Notes: generated by a model from the sequence alone, not told the origin. Shown: positions 24,508 through 33,273, counted from the stretch's first letter. The stretch: DNA of 64,000 bases from Mesorhizobium hawassense (GCF_003289945.1 NZ_QMBP01000022.1:1-64000), one strand, 5' to 3'. Program-made: numbers and translations.

Positions 24508-24897
24508 CTAATCAAGAGTGCCGGCAAGCAGCAGCCCGCCGATGACGGCGATGTTGATCAGGAAGGCATTGCGCAGCACCTGGCGTTCCGGCTCCTCGCT
24601 GGCCCAGAAACGCAGCAGCATGACGTTCGTCGCCAGCGTGAAGATGACCAGCGCGCCGGCGGCAAACGGCCGGGCTATGCCAACCGCAAGCATGAAACCC
24701 GCAGCGACCTCGACCGTCGAACCGGTTGCCAGCATGAAGGCCGGAGCCGGAAATTTCTGGGCGGCGAGATAATCGCGCATCGCCGCGAATTTTACGAAAT
24801 GCTCGATGCCGGCGAAGGCGAACACGCCACCGATGAGGAGAGCGCCAAACGCTTCAATGGTTTGAACAGGTATCGCGGCCTCCTGTCTGGATGGCAT
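24508..24897 (-). CDS. DoxX family membrane protein
   Basis: The 129-residue protein has four hydrophobic helices and DoxX features: GGVFAFAGIEHFVKFAAM (about residues 23-40), then PAPAFMLATGSTVEVAAGFM (about 51-70). DoxX proteins are small inner membrane proteins sometimes linked to redox stress. It follows the VOC gene by 12 bp on the same strand, so they form an operon. Confidence 0.85.
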   Translation of the reverse strand: MPSRQEAAIPVQTIEAFGALLIGGVFAFAGIEHFVKFAAMRDYLAAQKFPAPAFMLATGSTVEVAAGFMLAVGIARPFAAGALVIFTLATNVMLLRFWASEEPERQVLRNAFLINIAVIGGLLLAGTLD

Positions 24898-24909
24898 ACT
24901 TCGCTGCGT

Positions 24910-25332
24910 TCAGTCCTCGGGAACGAAGGCCGGGTTGTAGACGACCTCCCACAGATGATCGTCGGGATCCTGGAAGTAGCCGGCATAGCCGCCCCAGAAA
25001 GTTTTCTGCGCCGGCTTGACCATGCGCGCGCCGGCCTTGACGGCCTCGGCCATCACCGCGTCGACCTCGGCCTCGCTGCCGACATTGTGGCCGATGGTGA
25101 ATTCGGTCGGGCTGCGGCCGCTCCGCGGCACCGTGGCATCCCAGGCGATGTTGGCGCGCTCGTAGATGGCGAATTTCAGGCCGCCGGCGAGATCGAAGAA
25201 AACAACCGCGCCATGCTCGAATTCGCGACCGATGATGCCTTCGGTCGGCAGGCCGAGGCCGTCGCGGTAGAATTTGAGCGACGCTTCCAGATCGTCGACG
25301 CCGAGCGTCAATACGGTGATGCGAGCTTTCAT
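24910..25332 (-). CDS. VOC superfamily (glyoxalase/dioxygenase fold) protein
   Basis: The 140-residue protein MKARITVLTLGVDDLEASLK has the paired beta-alpha-beta-beta-beta modules of the VOC fold, with FYRDGLGLPTEG, GHNVGSEAEVDAVMAEA and the terminal FQDPDDHLWEVVYNP motif, which often supplies the metal-ligand Glu. Start ATG 25332 is preferred to GTG 25341 because AAGGAG lies directly against the GTG but about 9 bp from the ATG. Substrate unknown. It is divergent from an AraC gene. Confidence 0.88.
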   Translation of the reverse strand: MKARITVLTLGVDDLEASLKFYRDGLGLPTEGIIGREFEHGAVVFFDLAGGLKFAIYERANIAWDATVPRSGRSPTEFTIGHNVGSEAEVDAVMAEAVKAGARMVKPAQKTFWGGYAGYFQDPDDHLWEVVYNPAFVPED

Positions 25333-25497
25333 TTCTCTCACTCCTTTCTATATCGTGACCAACGTCCGAAATCGGATGTGGTTTGCAAAAGGCGCCGAGG
25401 GGCGCCAGCAGGCTGCGTCTGTTCTGCCACGGATGAGCTGGCCGGCCTTGAACATTTCGGCCAAAATGACCGTCGCACCGATCATATCGGAGAGGGC

Positions 25498-26253
25498 ATG
25501 GAACCGGTCCTGGCGCAGACAACCGGCTTCTTTCGCGAGCGGCCCGTCCGCCGAGGGCTGACTGATGCCTTCTGTGCGGTCTGGGTCCATCGCATGGACG
25601 ACCGCGCCTCGCCGCCCATCGTCATCACGCCGGACGCCACGATCGACCTGCAATGGATCGACGGCCGCTTCCGCGTCGCCGGGCCGGACAAGGAGCCGCA
25701 GATTGAGACACCTGCGGCCGGCGCGGTGATCATCGGCTTCCGCTTCCAGCCGGGCGCGGCCGCCGGCTGGCTCGGCGTGCCGGTAAGCGAAATCGTCGGC
25801 GGACGGCTCGGGCTCGACGAATTGTGGGGCACGCGCTGCCGCGAGCTTTCGGACCGTGTCGGACGGAGGTCCGGCCTGGCCAAGCTGGTGCTGCACCTGG
25901 AAGAGACGATCGGCGCGCATTCGGAAGGGCGCGATGGGGCCGACCCGCTGATGGGTCGGGCCTTCGACGTCATCGACGAGGGCCTGCCGCCGGAAACGCC
26001 GCTGGTTCCGTTCCTGCAGCGCCACCTGCATATGAGCGAGCGGACGCTGCGCCGGCGCTTCGATGACGCTTTCGGCTATGGCCCGAAGACACTCGACCGC
26101 ATCCTGCGCTTCCATCGTTTCCGCCGCCTGCAACGACTGCAGGGCGAAGCCTCGACCGCGCTGCTGGCGATCGAGGCCGGCTATGCCGACCAGGCGCATC
26201 TGATCCGCGAAAGCCGGCGGCTGACCGGCGTGACGCCCTCGGCACTGGCATAG
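25498..26253 (+). CDS. AraC family transcriptional regulator
   Basis: The 251-residue protein has an N-terminal DUF6597-type sensor region (PDATIDLQWIDGRF near residues 42-55) and a C-terminal AraC helix-turn-helix pair: LHMSERTLRRRFDDAFGYGP (about 179-198) and AIEAGYADQAHLIRESRRLT (about 223-242). Start ATG 25498 follows GGAGAGGGC; a much longer open frame back to 24238 is antisense to the VOC and DoxX genes. It is divergent from VOC-DoxX, which it may regulate, and ends 6 bp from the convergent rlmJ stop. Confidence 0.9.
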   Translation: MEPVLAQTTGFFRERPVRRGLTDAFCAVWVHRMDDRASPPIVITPDATIDLQWIDGRFRVAGPDKEPQIETPAAGAVIIGFRFQPGAAAGWLGVPVSEIVGGRLGLDELWGTRCRELSDRVGRRSGLAKLVLHLEETIGAHSEGRDGADPLMGRAFDVIDEGLPPETPLVPFLQRHLHMSERTLRRRFDDAFGYGPKTLDRILRFHRFRRLQRLQGEASTALLAIEAGYADQAHLIRESRRLTGVTPSALA

Positions 26254-26259
26254 AGCGCT

Positions 26260-27108
26260 CTACTCGCCAGCCAGCCACTCGAGCGCCCAGCGCGAGGGTT
26301 GCCGGACGGCAAGCGCCTTGTGCAGCGCCGGCAACAGGACCTTCAGTTCGCCTTCCAGCGTGTAGGGCGGATTGACCACCACCAGCCCGCTGCCGTCGAG
26401 GCTTGGCTCGTCCGAGGCCGGCCGGATTTCGAAGGCGATGTCGAGCAGCTTCGGAATGCCGGTCTCCTTCAGCGCCGCGCGGAAAGCGGTCACCGCCTTG
26501 CGGTCCTTGATCGGATACCAGAGCGCATAGATGCCGCCCGGCCAGCGCCGGTGCGCCTTCCGCAGGCCTTCGACGAGGCGGGAGAACTCACCCTCCTCCT
26601 CGAAGGGCGGGTCGATGAGGACGAGGCCGCGCTTTTCCTTCGGCGGCAGTTGCGCGCCCGGCGCCAGCCAGCCGTCGAGTTCGATCACCCTCGTCTGGAA
26701 ATCACCCGCGAACACCGATTTCAGCCGCACGGCATCCTCGGGGTGCAGCTCGATCGCCGTCAGCCGGTCCTGGTTGCGCAGCAGATGGCGAACGATCAGC
26801 GGCGAGCCGGGATAATGCTCGAGGCCGCCGTCGGGATTTTGCGCGCGCACCGCTTCGAGATAGGGCTGAAGCAGTGCCGCTGCCCGCGGCTCGAGCGTCG
26901 CCTCGGCCAGCCGGCCGATGCCGCCCTGCCACTCGCCGGTCTTGCCGGCCTCGACCGAGCCAAGATCGTAGCGGCCGATGCCGGCATGGGTATCGACGAC
27001 GCGAAAGGCCTTGTCCTTCTGCTTGAGATATTCGACGAGGCGCGCGAGCACGGCATGCTTGACGACATCGGCGAAATTGCCGGCGTGATAGGCGTGGCGA
27101 TAGTTCAT
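26260..27108 (-). CDS. rlmJ: 23S rRNA (adenine(2030)-N6)-methyltransferase
   Basis: RlmJ methylates A2030 of 23S rRNA. The 282-residue product begins MNYRHAYHAGNFADVVKHAV, the conserved N-terminus of the family, and has VVDTHAGIGRYDL (SAM motif, about residues 37-49) and LVLIDPPFEEEGEF (about 166-179), carrying the DPPF catalytic motif of N6-adenine methylases. The length fits. It is followed upstream by an unrelated membrane protein gene 6 bp away. Confidence 0.95.
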   Translation of the reverse strand: MNYRHAYHAGNFADVVKHAVLARLVEYLKQKDKAFRVVDTHAGIGRYDLGSVEAGKTGEWQGGIGRLAEATLEPRAAALLQPYLEAVRAQNPDGGLEHYPGSPLIVRHLLRNQDRLTAIELHPEDAVRLKSVFAGDFQTRVIELDGWLAPGAQLPPKEKRGLVLIDPPFEEEGEFSRLVEGLRKAHRRWPGGIYALWYPIKDRKAVTAFRAALKETGIPKLLDIAFEIRPASDEPSLDGSGLVVVNPPYTLEGELKVLLPALHKALAVRQPSRWALEWLAGE

Positions 27109-27114
27109 ATGGGG

Positions 27115-27738
27115 CTACCTCGGGGAACCGTTGCGGCCCCAGCGCGGCGGTGGCGGCTGCGAATTGGGATTCTGGGGAGGCCCGCCGCGGCGGCCGAAGA
27201 CCAGCGACAGCGCCAGTCCGGCCACGCCGACGCCCATCAGCGTATAGCCGGCCGGCTGGGCGCGTTCGTCGATCGAGCCGGTGCCGGCGCGCAGGATGAG
27301 ATCGACAGCGCGCATGTCGATGCCGTCGGCATCGCCCGGGCCGACGGTGAAGACGTAAGGACCGGGCGTGACCGCCTCGATGACGCCGGCCTCGTCGCGA
27401 AAGATCTTGTCGGGCAGTTGCGGGCTGACCTGGCGCGGATTGTCGGTGTGGTTGAAGGAAAGCGTCGACGCCAGCGCCGTGCGGCCGCCGCTCGCGGCGG
27501 TCAGCGTCAGCAGCGTGCGCTGCTGCCCGGCGAGGCGCTCGGCCCGCGCGGTCAAGTCGACCAGCACCCGCACCGGCGCATCGCTTGCGGCAAGCTGTAC
27601 CGTGACCGGGCGGAAGCGACCGGCTTCATAGACGCGCCAGGTGCCGATGGCATGGCCGGAAAAATTGCTCATCGCCCAGGGATAGAAAATGCCGATGGCG
27701 GCACCGACGATGAGGAGAAGAAGGGAGAGGAAGCGCAT
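27115..27738 (-). CDS. Hypothetical protein with two membrane segments
   Basis: The 207-residue protein has an N-terminal hydrophobic segment (FLSLLLLIVGAAIGIFYPWA, residues about 3-22) and a second near 168-185 (GYTLMGVGVAGLALSLVFG), ending in a Pro/Gly/Arg-rich tail. The region between is probably a periplasmic beta domain. No family recognised. It lies 6 bp upstream of rlmJ on the same strand and may be cotranscribed. Confidence 0.75.
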   Translation of the reverse strand: MRFLSLLLLIVGAAIGIFYPWAMSNFSGHAIGTWRVYEAGRFRPVTVQLAASDAPVRVLVDLTARAERLAGQQRTLLTLTAASGGRTALASTLSFNHTDNPRQVSPQLPDKIFRDEAGVIEAVTPGPYVFTVGPGDADGIDMRAVDLILRAGTGSIDERAQPAGYTLMGVGVAGLALSLVFGRRGGPPQNPNSQPPPPRWGRNGSPR

Positions 27739-27773
27739 TCAAAGGCCTTGGTTTTTCGGGATCGAGATCGCCA

Positions 27774-28445
27774 TTATCTTTTGGCGGTTTCGTCTCGGGC
27801 AGCTTCGCGGACCCGCTCCATCTCGTCCAGAAACATTTCCAGGCCAAGCTCGAAAGTCTTGTCGAAGCCGCCGGCGCCGAAATAGGCGCCGGCCTTCACG
27901 ACGCTCGGATAGTCGCGCGCCAGTTCCTCGCCGCTGACGGTGGTGACCGCCGAAGGCCCCTTGGCGTAGCCGGCCGTCTCGTCGAGGATCGCGCCCATCA
28001 GATAGTAGCCTGCCGCGCGGAACAGGCGAGCGCTGAGCTCGGGACCGAAGCCGCCATCCTCGAACAGGCCGATGATGGCGTTCAGCTTGGCGAGGCAGGG
28101 CGGCGAGTTCATGCGGTAGACGACGATGAACGGCGCGAAGGCCGGATGCTCGGTGGCGACGCGGCGGAATTCCTGCATGCCGATGCGCGTCCGCTCGCGC
28201 CAGGGCAGGCTGTCGTCGGGAATGACGAGCCCGCTCATCTGCCGGTCGACCAGCGCCTCATAGAGATGCGCCTGCGAGGGAAAGTGATGGTAGATGCTCA
28301 TCGCCTCGCAGCCGAGCCTGGCGGCGAGCTTGCGCATCGAAAAGCCGGAGAGCCCTTCCCGCTCGATCACCTCGAAGGCGGCGTCCTCGATCATCTCGCG
28401 GGAGAGTTTTCCGCGAGGCCGCTTTTTTTTGCTCGTTGCATCCAT
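27774..28445 (-). CDS. TetR family transcriptional regulator
   Basis: The 223-residue protein has a basic head (MDATSKKKRPRGKLSREMIE) and the TetR helix-turn-helix SMRKLAARLGCEAMSIYHHF (about residues 36-55), with a C-terminal domain of the TetR_C tetracycline-repressor-like type. It is divergent from the exported AhpD-like gene, and two matching palindromes lie between them, the expected operators. Confidence 0.92.
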   Translation of the reverse strand: MDATSKKKRPRGKLSREMIEDAAFEVIEREGLSGFSMRKLAARLGCEAMSIYHHFPSQAHLYEALVDRQMSGLVIPDDSLPWRERTRIGMQEFRRVATEHPAFAPFIVVYRMNSPPCLAKLNAIIGLFEDGGFGPELSARLFRAAGYYLMGAILDETAGYAKGPSAVTTVSGEELARDYPSVVKAGAYFGAGGFDKTFELGLEMFLDEMERVREAARDETAKR

Positions 28446-28460
28446 GGTCGCGCTTTACAA

Positions 28461-28505
28461 CTTACACTGTAAGGTTCACTTTCGAAGATACCTTACATCG
28501 TAAGG
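28461..28505. promoter_or_regulatory. Twin TetR operators
   Basis: CTTAC-ACT-GTAAG at 28461-28473 and CTTAC-ATC-GTAAG at 28492-28504 are two palindromes with identical 5-bp half-sites, centred 31 bp apart (about three helical turns). They lie in the 86-bp gap between the TetR gene and the AhpD-like gene, the right spot to repress both. Confidence 0.75.
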
Positions 28506-28531
28506 CTAACAAACACCAGAGGAGAAACTTC

Positions 28532-29005
28532 ATGTCAGCCGTTCGCATCGTCTCAACCGCGCATTCCTGCCTTCGTTCCGCCTCGCTCATTGCCGCGGCG
28601 TCTATGTTTGCCGCCGTTCTGGCCTCCGCGCCTGCCCGGGCCGACGACTATGACGCGACCCTCAAGGACATCCAGTCGACGATGGGCGGCGTGCCGGGCT
28701 TCGTGAAACAGTTCCCGAAGGCCGGTCTGCCCGGCGCCTGGGCCGAGGTCAAGGCCATCGAGCTCAGCGACAAGACGGCGCTGCCGCCGAAGGTCAAGTC
28801 GCTGATCTCGCTGGCGGTCGCGGCGCAGATCCCGTGCAACTACTGCATCTGGTCCGACACCCAGGACGCCAAGCGTGCCGGCGCCACCGACGAGGAGATC
28901 CAGGAGGCCGTCGCCATGGCGGCGCTGACGCGCCACTGGAGCACCATCTTCAACGGCATGCAGGTCGATTTCGACCAATTCAAGAAAGAGATGGGCGGGC
29001 AGTAA
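28532..29005 (+). CDS. Exported carboxymuconolactone decarboxylase/AhpD-like protein
   Basis: The 157-residue protein starts with a signal peptide (SASLIAAASMFAAVLASAP, cleavage near residue 35, APARA|DD). The mature part is an AhpD-like helical domain with QIPCNYCIWSDTQDAKRAGA (about residues 97-116), the CxxC redox pair with downstream acidic and His residues (AALTRHWSTIFNG) typical of peroxidase-type members. Export is unusual for the AhpD fold. ATG 28532 follows GGAGAAAC. Regulation by the adjacent TetR protein is likely. Confidence 0.88.
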   Translation: MSAVRIVSTAHSCLRSASLIAAASMFAAVLASAPARADDYDATLKDIQSTMGGVPGFVKQFPKAGLPGAWAEVKAIELSDKTALPPKVKSLISLAVAAQIPCNYCIWSDTQDAKRAGATDEEIQEAVAMAALTRHWSTIFNGMQVDFDQFKKEMGGQ

Positions 29006-29036
29006 CGCCGAGCGGTGAAGATTGCCGCAATGATTT

Positions 29037-29065
29037 GGCCCGCCTTTTGCGGGCCGTTCTTTTTG
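29037..29065 (+). terminator. Rho-independent terminator of the AhpD-like gene
   Basis: GGCCCGC and GCGGGCC form a 7-bp stem around CTTTT, followed by GTTCTTTTTG. It lies about 32 bp after the stop codon. Confidence 0.88.
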
Positions 29066-29252
29066 TCCCCAACCCGAAACATCCGCCTGACAATCGGCGG
29101 ATGCATGCGACCCCCAAAAAAGGGCTAAAAATCCATCCCACCGATCAATCGGCTATCGCTAAATTGATCTGCTTTGTCATAATGGCTTCGGGGGTGGGTT
29201 TGCTGAACAATGATTCGAACAAGGGGCGTTTTGCGCCCGAGGGGGATTGTTG

Positions 29253-29606
29253 ATGCTCACGGCCGATGGCAACTCAAACCGGCATTCGCCCAAGAACAGC
29301 TTTCCCGCATCGATTAATCCATTCCTCAAGCCCTTTGTCCTTTCTGCCATTATGGCGGTGTCCGGCTGTCAATATTTCAATTTCGGCCAGCCGACTTCCT
29401 TCAGCGTCTCCCAAAGCAGCAATGCGGATCTGATCGGCTTGAAACCAAATCGCGTTCAACCAGGGATCGCGCCGCGTCCGATCACCCGTGTGAGCGCCAA
29501 TCCCTATCTCGGAAACGCAGCGCATATCTGCAGCCCGAGCGGCTTCGGACAGCAATCGCATTGTTTTGCGCGGGCTACCGGACCGCTTTCGATACAGAAC
29601 ATCTGA
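29253..29606 (+). CDS. Small putative lipoprotein with C-terminal CxPSGFGQ motif
   Basis: The 117-residue protein has a hydrophobic stretch ending in a lipobox-like VSGC (PFVLSAIMAVSGC, Cys near residue 40), then a low-complexity middle and a C-terminal HICSPSGFGQQSHCFAR. The same C-terminal pattern ends the lipoprotein at 37131-37532 (WICGPSGFGQRAACRAR). Start ATG 29253 follows GAGGGGGA. Both lie at the glycan locus. Function unknown. Confidence 0.65.
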   Translation: MLTADGNSNRHSPKNSFPASINPFLKPFVLSAIMAVSGCQYFNFGQPTSFSVSQSSNADLIGLKPNRVQPGIAPRPITRVSANPYLGNAAHICSPSGFGQQSHCFARATGPLSIQNI

Positions 29607-30142
29607 GAGCGAGCCGCATATTGAAATATGCCGGGCACGTGCGCTTCACGCCGATGGGTCTGTGCGCTCGCATTGCATCAATCGATCGTGACAAACCGGC
29701 AAATTCCTGTGGAACCGGCGCCGGCAGATAATCCGTAAGAAATCCGGTTTCGATTTGTTTTGTTTGGGTTATTCGCCGCAATGATCGTTGAGGCGCGAGA
29801 GCCCTCCTCGACCCGCTTATCGTTAACCAATCGCAACGACGTTTGGTTAACAAAACGCTAATTTAGTTGACTACCTGGCCGACATGTATATCTTTGTATG
29901 CGTTGGGTGTGCAATTTGGGCGAGCAGTCCGCGATGGTGGCAACCGATTCGTGGATCGCGACTTAGGGGCAGAAGGGACGCGCAAGCGGCAGCATAGCCG
30001 TAAAGCGACGAGCCCCGCGAACTCATAAACTTCGACGCACATCAGTATGGGCGATTCCGCATATGCGGGGGAATCGCTGTTTGTGACCTGGTCGGGCGAT
30101 GCCTCGACCCGGAACGAGGAACTGTGCGCGTACGAGGTCGTC
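29607..30142. other. Intergenic region upstream of the glycan genes
   Basis: This 536-bp region is AT-richer than its surroundings. It holds the inverted repeat at 29822-29851 and a TTGACT at 29867-29872 that could be a -35 element for the UDP-glucuronate decarboxylase gene, but no good -10 stands 16-18 bp further. No ORF here has coding character, although short frames exist on the minus strand. Confidence 0.55.
29822..29851. repeat. Inverted repeat GTTAACC-N16-GGTTAAC, copy 1
   Basis: A perfect 7-bp inverted repeat (extended to 9 bp as GTTAACCAA/TTGGTTAAC) spans 30 bp upstream of the decarboxylase gene. Two further copies with exactly the same 16-bp spacer occur at 39757 and 39896 in the same locus. 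Likely an operator. Confidence 0.7.
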
Positions 30143-31201
30143 ATGAATAGGGTCATCAAGGTTCTGAAACCGGTCGGCTCGGGTCGAAAGGGCATCGATC
30201 GCGGTCGCGCCCTGGTTGCCGGCGGGGCGGGTTTCCTCGGCTCGCATTTGTGCGAGAGGCTGCTCGCCGACGGCTATGAAGTGATCGCGCTGGACAATTT
30301 CCACACCGGCAAAAGATACAATCTTGCCGGCATCGCGCGCGACGCCGCCTTCACCTGCGTCAAGCACGACGTCGTCGACACCTTGCCGATGGATCTGGCC
30401 GTCGACGAGATCTACAACCTTGCCTGCCCTGCCTCGCCGCCTCACTACCAGGCCGATCCCATCCATACATTCAAGACCAGCGTGCTGGGCTCGATCAATC
30501 TTCTGGAGCTCGCCCGGCGCCACAACGCCAAGATATTCCAGGCCTCCACCTCCGAGGTCTATGGCGATCCGCTGGTGCATCCGCAACCCGAGGGCTATTT
30601 CGGCAACGTCAACACGCATGGCCCGCGCGCCTGCTACGACGAGGGCAAGCGTTCGGCCGAAACGCTGTTTTTCGATTATTCGAGGACATACGGCATCGAC
30701 GTGCGCGTCGCGCGCATCTTCAACACTTACGGACCGCGCATGCAGCCCGACGATGGTCGCGTGGTGTCGAACTTCATCGTCCAGGCGCTGCGCGGTGACG
30801 ACATCACGGTCTATGGCAGCGGCACGCAGACACGCTCCTTCTGCTATGTCGACGACCTGATCGAGGGTTTCGTGCGGCTGATGCAGGCGCCGGCGGCGCC
30901 GAATCACCCGGTCAACCTCGGCAATCCGGGCGAGTTCACCATCATGGAATTGGCCGAGCTCGTTCTCGACTACACCAATTCCCGCTCGCGGATCGTGCAT
31001 CGGCCGCTGCCGGTCGACGATCCCAGGCAGCGCAAGCCCGACATTTCCTTTGCCAGGCACCATCTCGGCTGGGAGCCGAGAATTGCGCTCAGCGAAGGGC
31101 TCGCCCACACCACGGCCTATTTCGAAGCCCTGCTGGGTGGTCGCCAGCCCATCGCGCCGCGGAGCGGCCGCCAAGCCGTCAGGGCGGCCGTGATGTCATG
31201 A
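30143..31201 (+). CDS. UDP-glucuronate decarboxylase (UDP-xylose synthase-like)
   Basis: The 352-residue extended SDR has GGAGFLGSHLCERLL (about residues 26-40), NLACPASPPHYQADPIHTFK (the motif typical of UXS enzymes), STSEVYGDP and the catalytic YDEGKRSAE. It should convert UDP-glucuronate to UDP-xylose, a sugar donor, in the cytoplasm. An earlier ATG at 30047 adds 32 residues of unlikely sequence without a ribosome-binding site. Its stop overlaps the start of the next epimerase gene (ATGACA). Confidence 0.9.
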   Translation: MNRVIKVLKPVGSGRKGIDRGRALVAGGAGFLGSHLCERLLADGYEVIALDNFHTGKRYNLAGIARDAAFTCVKHDVVDTLPMDLAVDEIYNLACPASPPHYQADPIHTFKTSVLGSINLLELARRHNAKIFQASTSEVYGDPLVHPQPEGYFGNVNTHGPRACYDEGKRSAETLFFDYSRTYGIDVRVARIFNTYGPRMQPDDGRVVSNFIVQALRGDDITVYGSGTQTRSFCYVDDLIEGFVRLMQAPAAPNHPVNLGNPGEFTIMELAELVLDYTNSRSRIVHRPLPVDDPRQRKPDISFARHHLGWEPRIALSEGLAHTTAYFEALLGGRQPIAPRSGRQAVRAAVMS

Positions 31202-32325
31202 CACGCCGCCGCATCCTGGTGACGGGTGGCGCCGGCTTCATCGGTAGCCATACCTGCAAGCAGCTCTCGGCGGCAGGCTATCTGCCGGTGGTCTACGACA
31301 ATCTGAGCCGCGGCAACGAGAAATCCGTCGCCTGGGGTCCGCTGGTCGTTGGCGACATTCGCGACCGACGCACATTGCAGCGGGCGATCGCCGCCCACCG
31401 GCCGCAGGCGATCATCCATTTCGCGGCACTTGCCTATGTCGGCGAGTCCGTCGCCGAACCGGCGGACTATTATTCGGTCAATGTCGGCGGCACGATCGCC
31501 GTGCTCGACGCTGCCCGGGCGAACGGCATCGACAACATCATCTTCTCCTCGAGCTGCGCGACCTATGGCATGCCCAGGGCGCTGCCGGTGCGCGAGACCT
31601 CGGCCCAGAAACCGGTCAGCCCCTATGGCCGCAGCAAGCTGATGGGCGAAGAGATCATCAAGGACTATGCCTCGGCCTACGGGATGAAATACGCGATCCT
31701 GCGCTACTTCAACGCCTGCGGCGCCGACCCCGAGGGCGAGCTCGGCGAATGGCACACGCCGGAAACCCATCTGATCCCCAGGGTGCTGATGGCCGCTTCG
31801 GGCATGATCGAGGCGATCGAAATCTTCGGCACCGACTATGAGACCGCCGACGGCACCTGCGTGCGCGACTATATCCACGTCAGCGACCTCGCCCGGGCGC
31901 ATCTCAAGGCCCTGCTGCATCTGGATGCAGGGGGCGAAAGCCTGGCGGTCAATCTCGGCACCGGCCGCGGCATTTCGATCAAGGAGATATTGGGGGCAGT
32001 CGAGCGGATCACGTCGCGGGCGGTGCCGGTCGTCTACAAGGCCCGCCGCCCCGGCGATCCGGCCGGGCTTTTTGCCGACCCCGGGCTTGCCCGTAGGCGG
32101 TTGGGCTTTGTGGCCGAGCTTTCCGACATCGACACCATCGTCAGGACGGCGGCGCCCTTTTTTGGGCTCGCCCCGGTCTTGCGCGCTTCCGGCGCTCCAG
32201 CCGCCATGCCGCGCGCGAAGCGCGCATCGCGTGGCGCGAACGCCACCACGAAACGTCGGCCCGCAAGGCCGGCGGTCGGCCCTGTGAGTAATGTGTCGGG
32301 GCGTGGGCTCGCTGAGGTCGGTTAA
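31198..32325 (+). CDS. galE: UDP-glucose 4-epimerase
   Basis: The 375-residue SDR has GGAGFIGSHTCKQLS, SSSCATYGMP (catalytic Ser) and the active-site YGRSKLMGEEI, all matching GalE. It interconverts UDP-glucose and UDP-galactose for polysaccharide synthesis. The C-terminal about 45 residues (from PAAMPRAKRASRGANATTKR) are a basic low-complexity tail not found in most GalE proteins. It overlaps the decarboxylase gene by 4 bp. Confidence 0.92.
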   Translation: MTRRRILVTGGAGFIGSHTCKQLSAAGYLPVVYDNLSRGNEKSVAWGPLVVGDIRDRRTLQRAIAAHRPQAIIHFAALAYVGESVAEPADYYSVNVGGTIAVLDAARANGIDNIIFSSSCATYGMPRALPVRETSAQKPVSPYGRSKLMGEEIIKDYASAYGMKYAILRYFNACGADPEGELGEWHTPETHLIPRVLMAASGMIEAIEIFGTDYETADGTCVRDYIHVSDLARAHLKALLHLDAGGESLAVNLGTGRGISIKEILGAVERITSRAVPVVYKARRPGDPAGLFADPGLARRRLGFVAELSDIDTIVRTAAPFFGLAPVLRASGAPAAMPRAKRASRGANATTKRRPARPAVGPVSNVSGRGLAEVG

Positions 32326-32354
32326 GACCACCTCGGCGAGCCTCCAATTTTTGG
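32306..32354. terminator. Terminator hairpin at the end of galE
   Basis: GGCTCGC (32306-32312) and GCGAGCC (32336-32342) pair, with GAGGT/ACCTC continuing the stem inward, around GGTTAAGACC. CCAATTTTTGGGG follows. The stem contains the galE stop codon and separates galE from the convergent DUF995 gene. Confidence 0.75.
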
Positions 32355-32370
32355 GGCCAGCCGGCTAAAC

Positions 32371-32979
32371 CTAGCCCTTACTGTCGACCAGCTTGCGCGT
32401 CTGGTCGAACTGCGCGCCCTTGGTGTTGCCCGCCTCGAACTTCTGATGCTCGTCGGCGGGATCGTCCCTGGCGTGCTTGAAATCATACCACGTGCCGTCA
32501 GGGTCCTTGCGCTGCTCGATATTGCCCTTCTCGACACGATGGCTGTAGCAGGTGCGCTGCGGCTTGGTGGAATAGGTCTTGGACCGCCAGGCAAGCTCCA
32601 TGCACATCTTGCCGTTTTCCATCACCAGCCAGCGGCCCTCGCCGACGGCGGGCGAATTCCCACCTTGCGTCCAGGCATGCAGGCGCCTGTCCATGCCGAA
32701 ATAGGCGGCGCCGTTCTTCCAGTTCCAGGTGCGGTCAGCGTAGAGAAGTTGCAGCTCGAAAGCCGTCGGAGCGGTATCCGGCTTGGCGGCAGCCTCGACC
32801 GGTGCACTGTTCTTGGCCGCCGCCGCGTCGGCGGCGCCGCTGAAAGCGAGCTGGCCGCAGGCGATCAGGAGCGGAACCAGCCAGCCTCGCCTGGCGAGCC
32901 GGTCGGCCCTGCCCAGCTCGAGGCGGCCTGGTTCACACGGCAATGCGGTCTTAGTTGTCGTCCCGACGAGCGTACGCAT
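32371..32979 (-). CDS. DUF995 domain protein, exported
   Basis: The 202-residue protein has an N-terminal signal segment (GWLVPLLIACGQLAFSGAAD, residues about 32-51) and a DUF995 domain with LYADRTWNWKNGAAYFGMD, WTQGGNSPAVGEGRW and GTWYDFKHA. A second DUF995 gene (41265-41762) lies at the other end of the same locus. In rhizobia the domain is found beside exopolysaccharide genes. Function unknown. Confidence 0.88.
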   Translation of the reverse strand: MRTLVGTTTKTALPCEPGRLELGRADRLARRGWLVPLLIACGQLAFSGAADAAAAKNSAPVEAAAKPDTAPTAFELQLLYADRTWNWKNGAAYFGMDRRLHAWTQGGNSPAVGEGRWLVMENGKMCMELAWRSKTYSTKPQRTCYSHRVEKGNIEQRKDPDGTWYDFKHARDDPADEHQKFEAGNTKGAQFDQTRKLVDSKG

Positions 32980-33273
32980 ATCAATACCCCCTCTCGACCC
33001 AGATGCGGTCGGGTCGAGGATTAATGATCTGGAAGATGTTTTCTTCGGCTTTCCGCGAGCTGTCACGATACCCGGCCCAGTCGGCTCAACGGCTGCGCGA
33101 TCAGCACCCTCAAATCCATTAACAGCCGCGCGCGGCGCGATGTCAACCAAACGAAGTGGAAGTGATTGCTGCAAGCCCTCAGTTAACCACGGATATTACA
33201 ATGCTGTGATAGCTTGACACTGTTCGGCACTTGCAAGGCGCCAGAATAGCTTCGGTGGGAGGGGTGGCTCCAC

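Noticed and set aside
24238..26253. A 671-codon open frame on the plus strand
   Set aside because: Only 25498-26253 is a gene (AraC). The earlier part runs antisense to the DoxX and VOC genes and has no domain or ribosome-binding site.
29863..30195. A 110-codon minus-strand frame upstream of the decarboxylase gene
   Set aside because: It covers promoter-like AT-rich sequence and the 5' end of the decarboxylase gene and has no domain or ribosome-binding site.
33182..33211. A further GTTAACC that might be a fourth copy of the 30-bp inverted repeat
   Set aside because: The sequence 16 bp further (TGTGATA) does not match the second arm.
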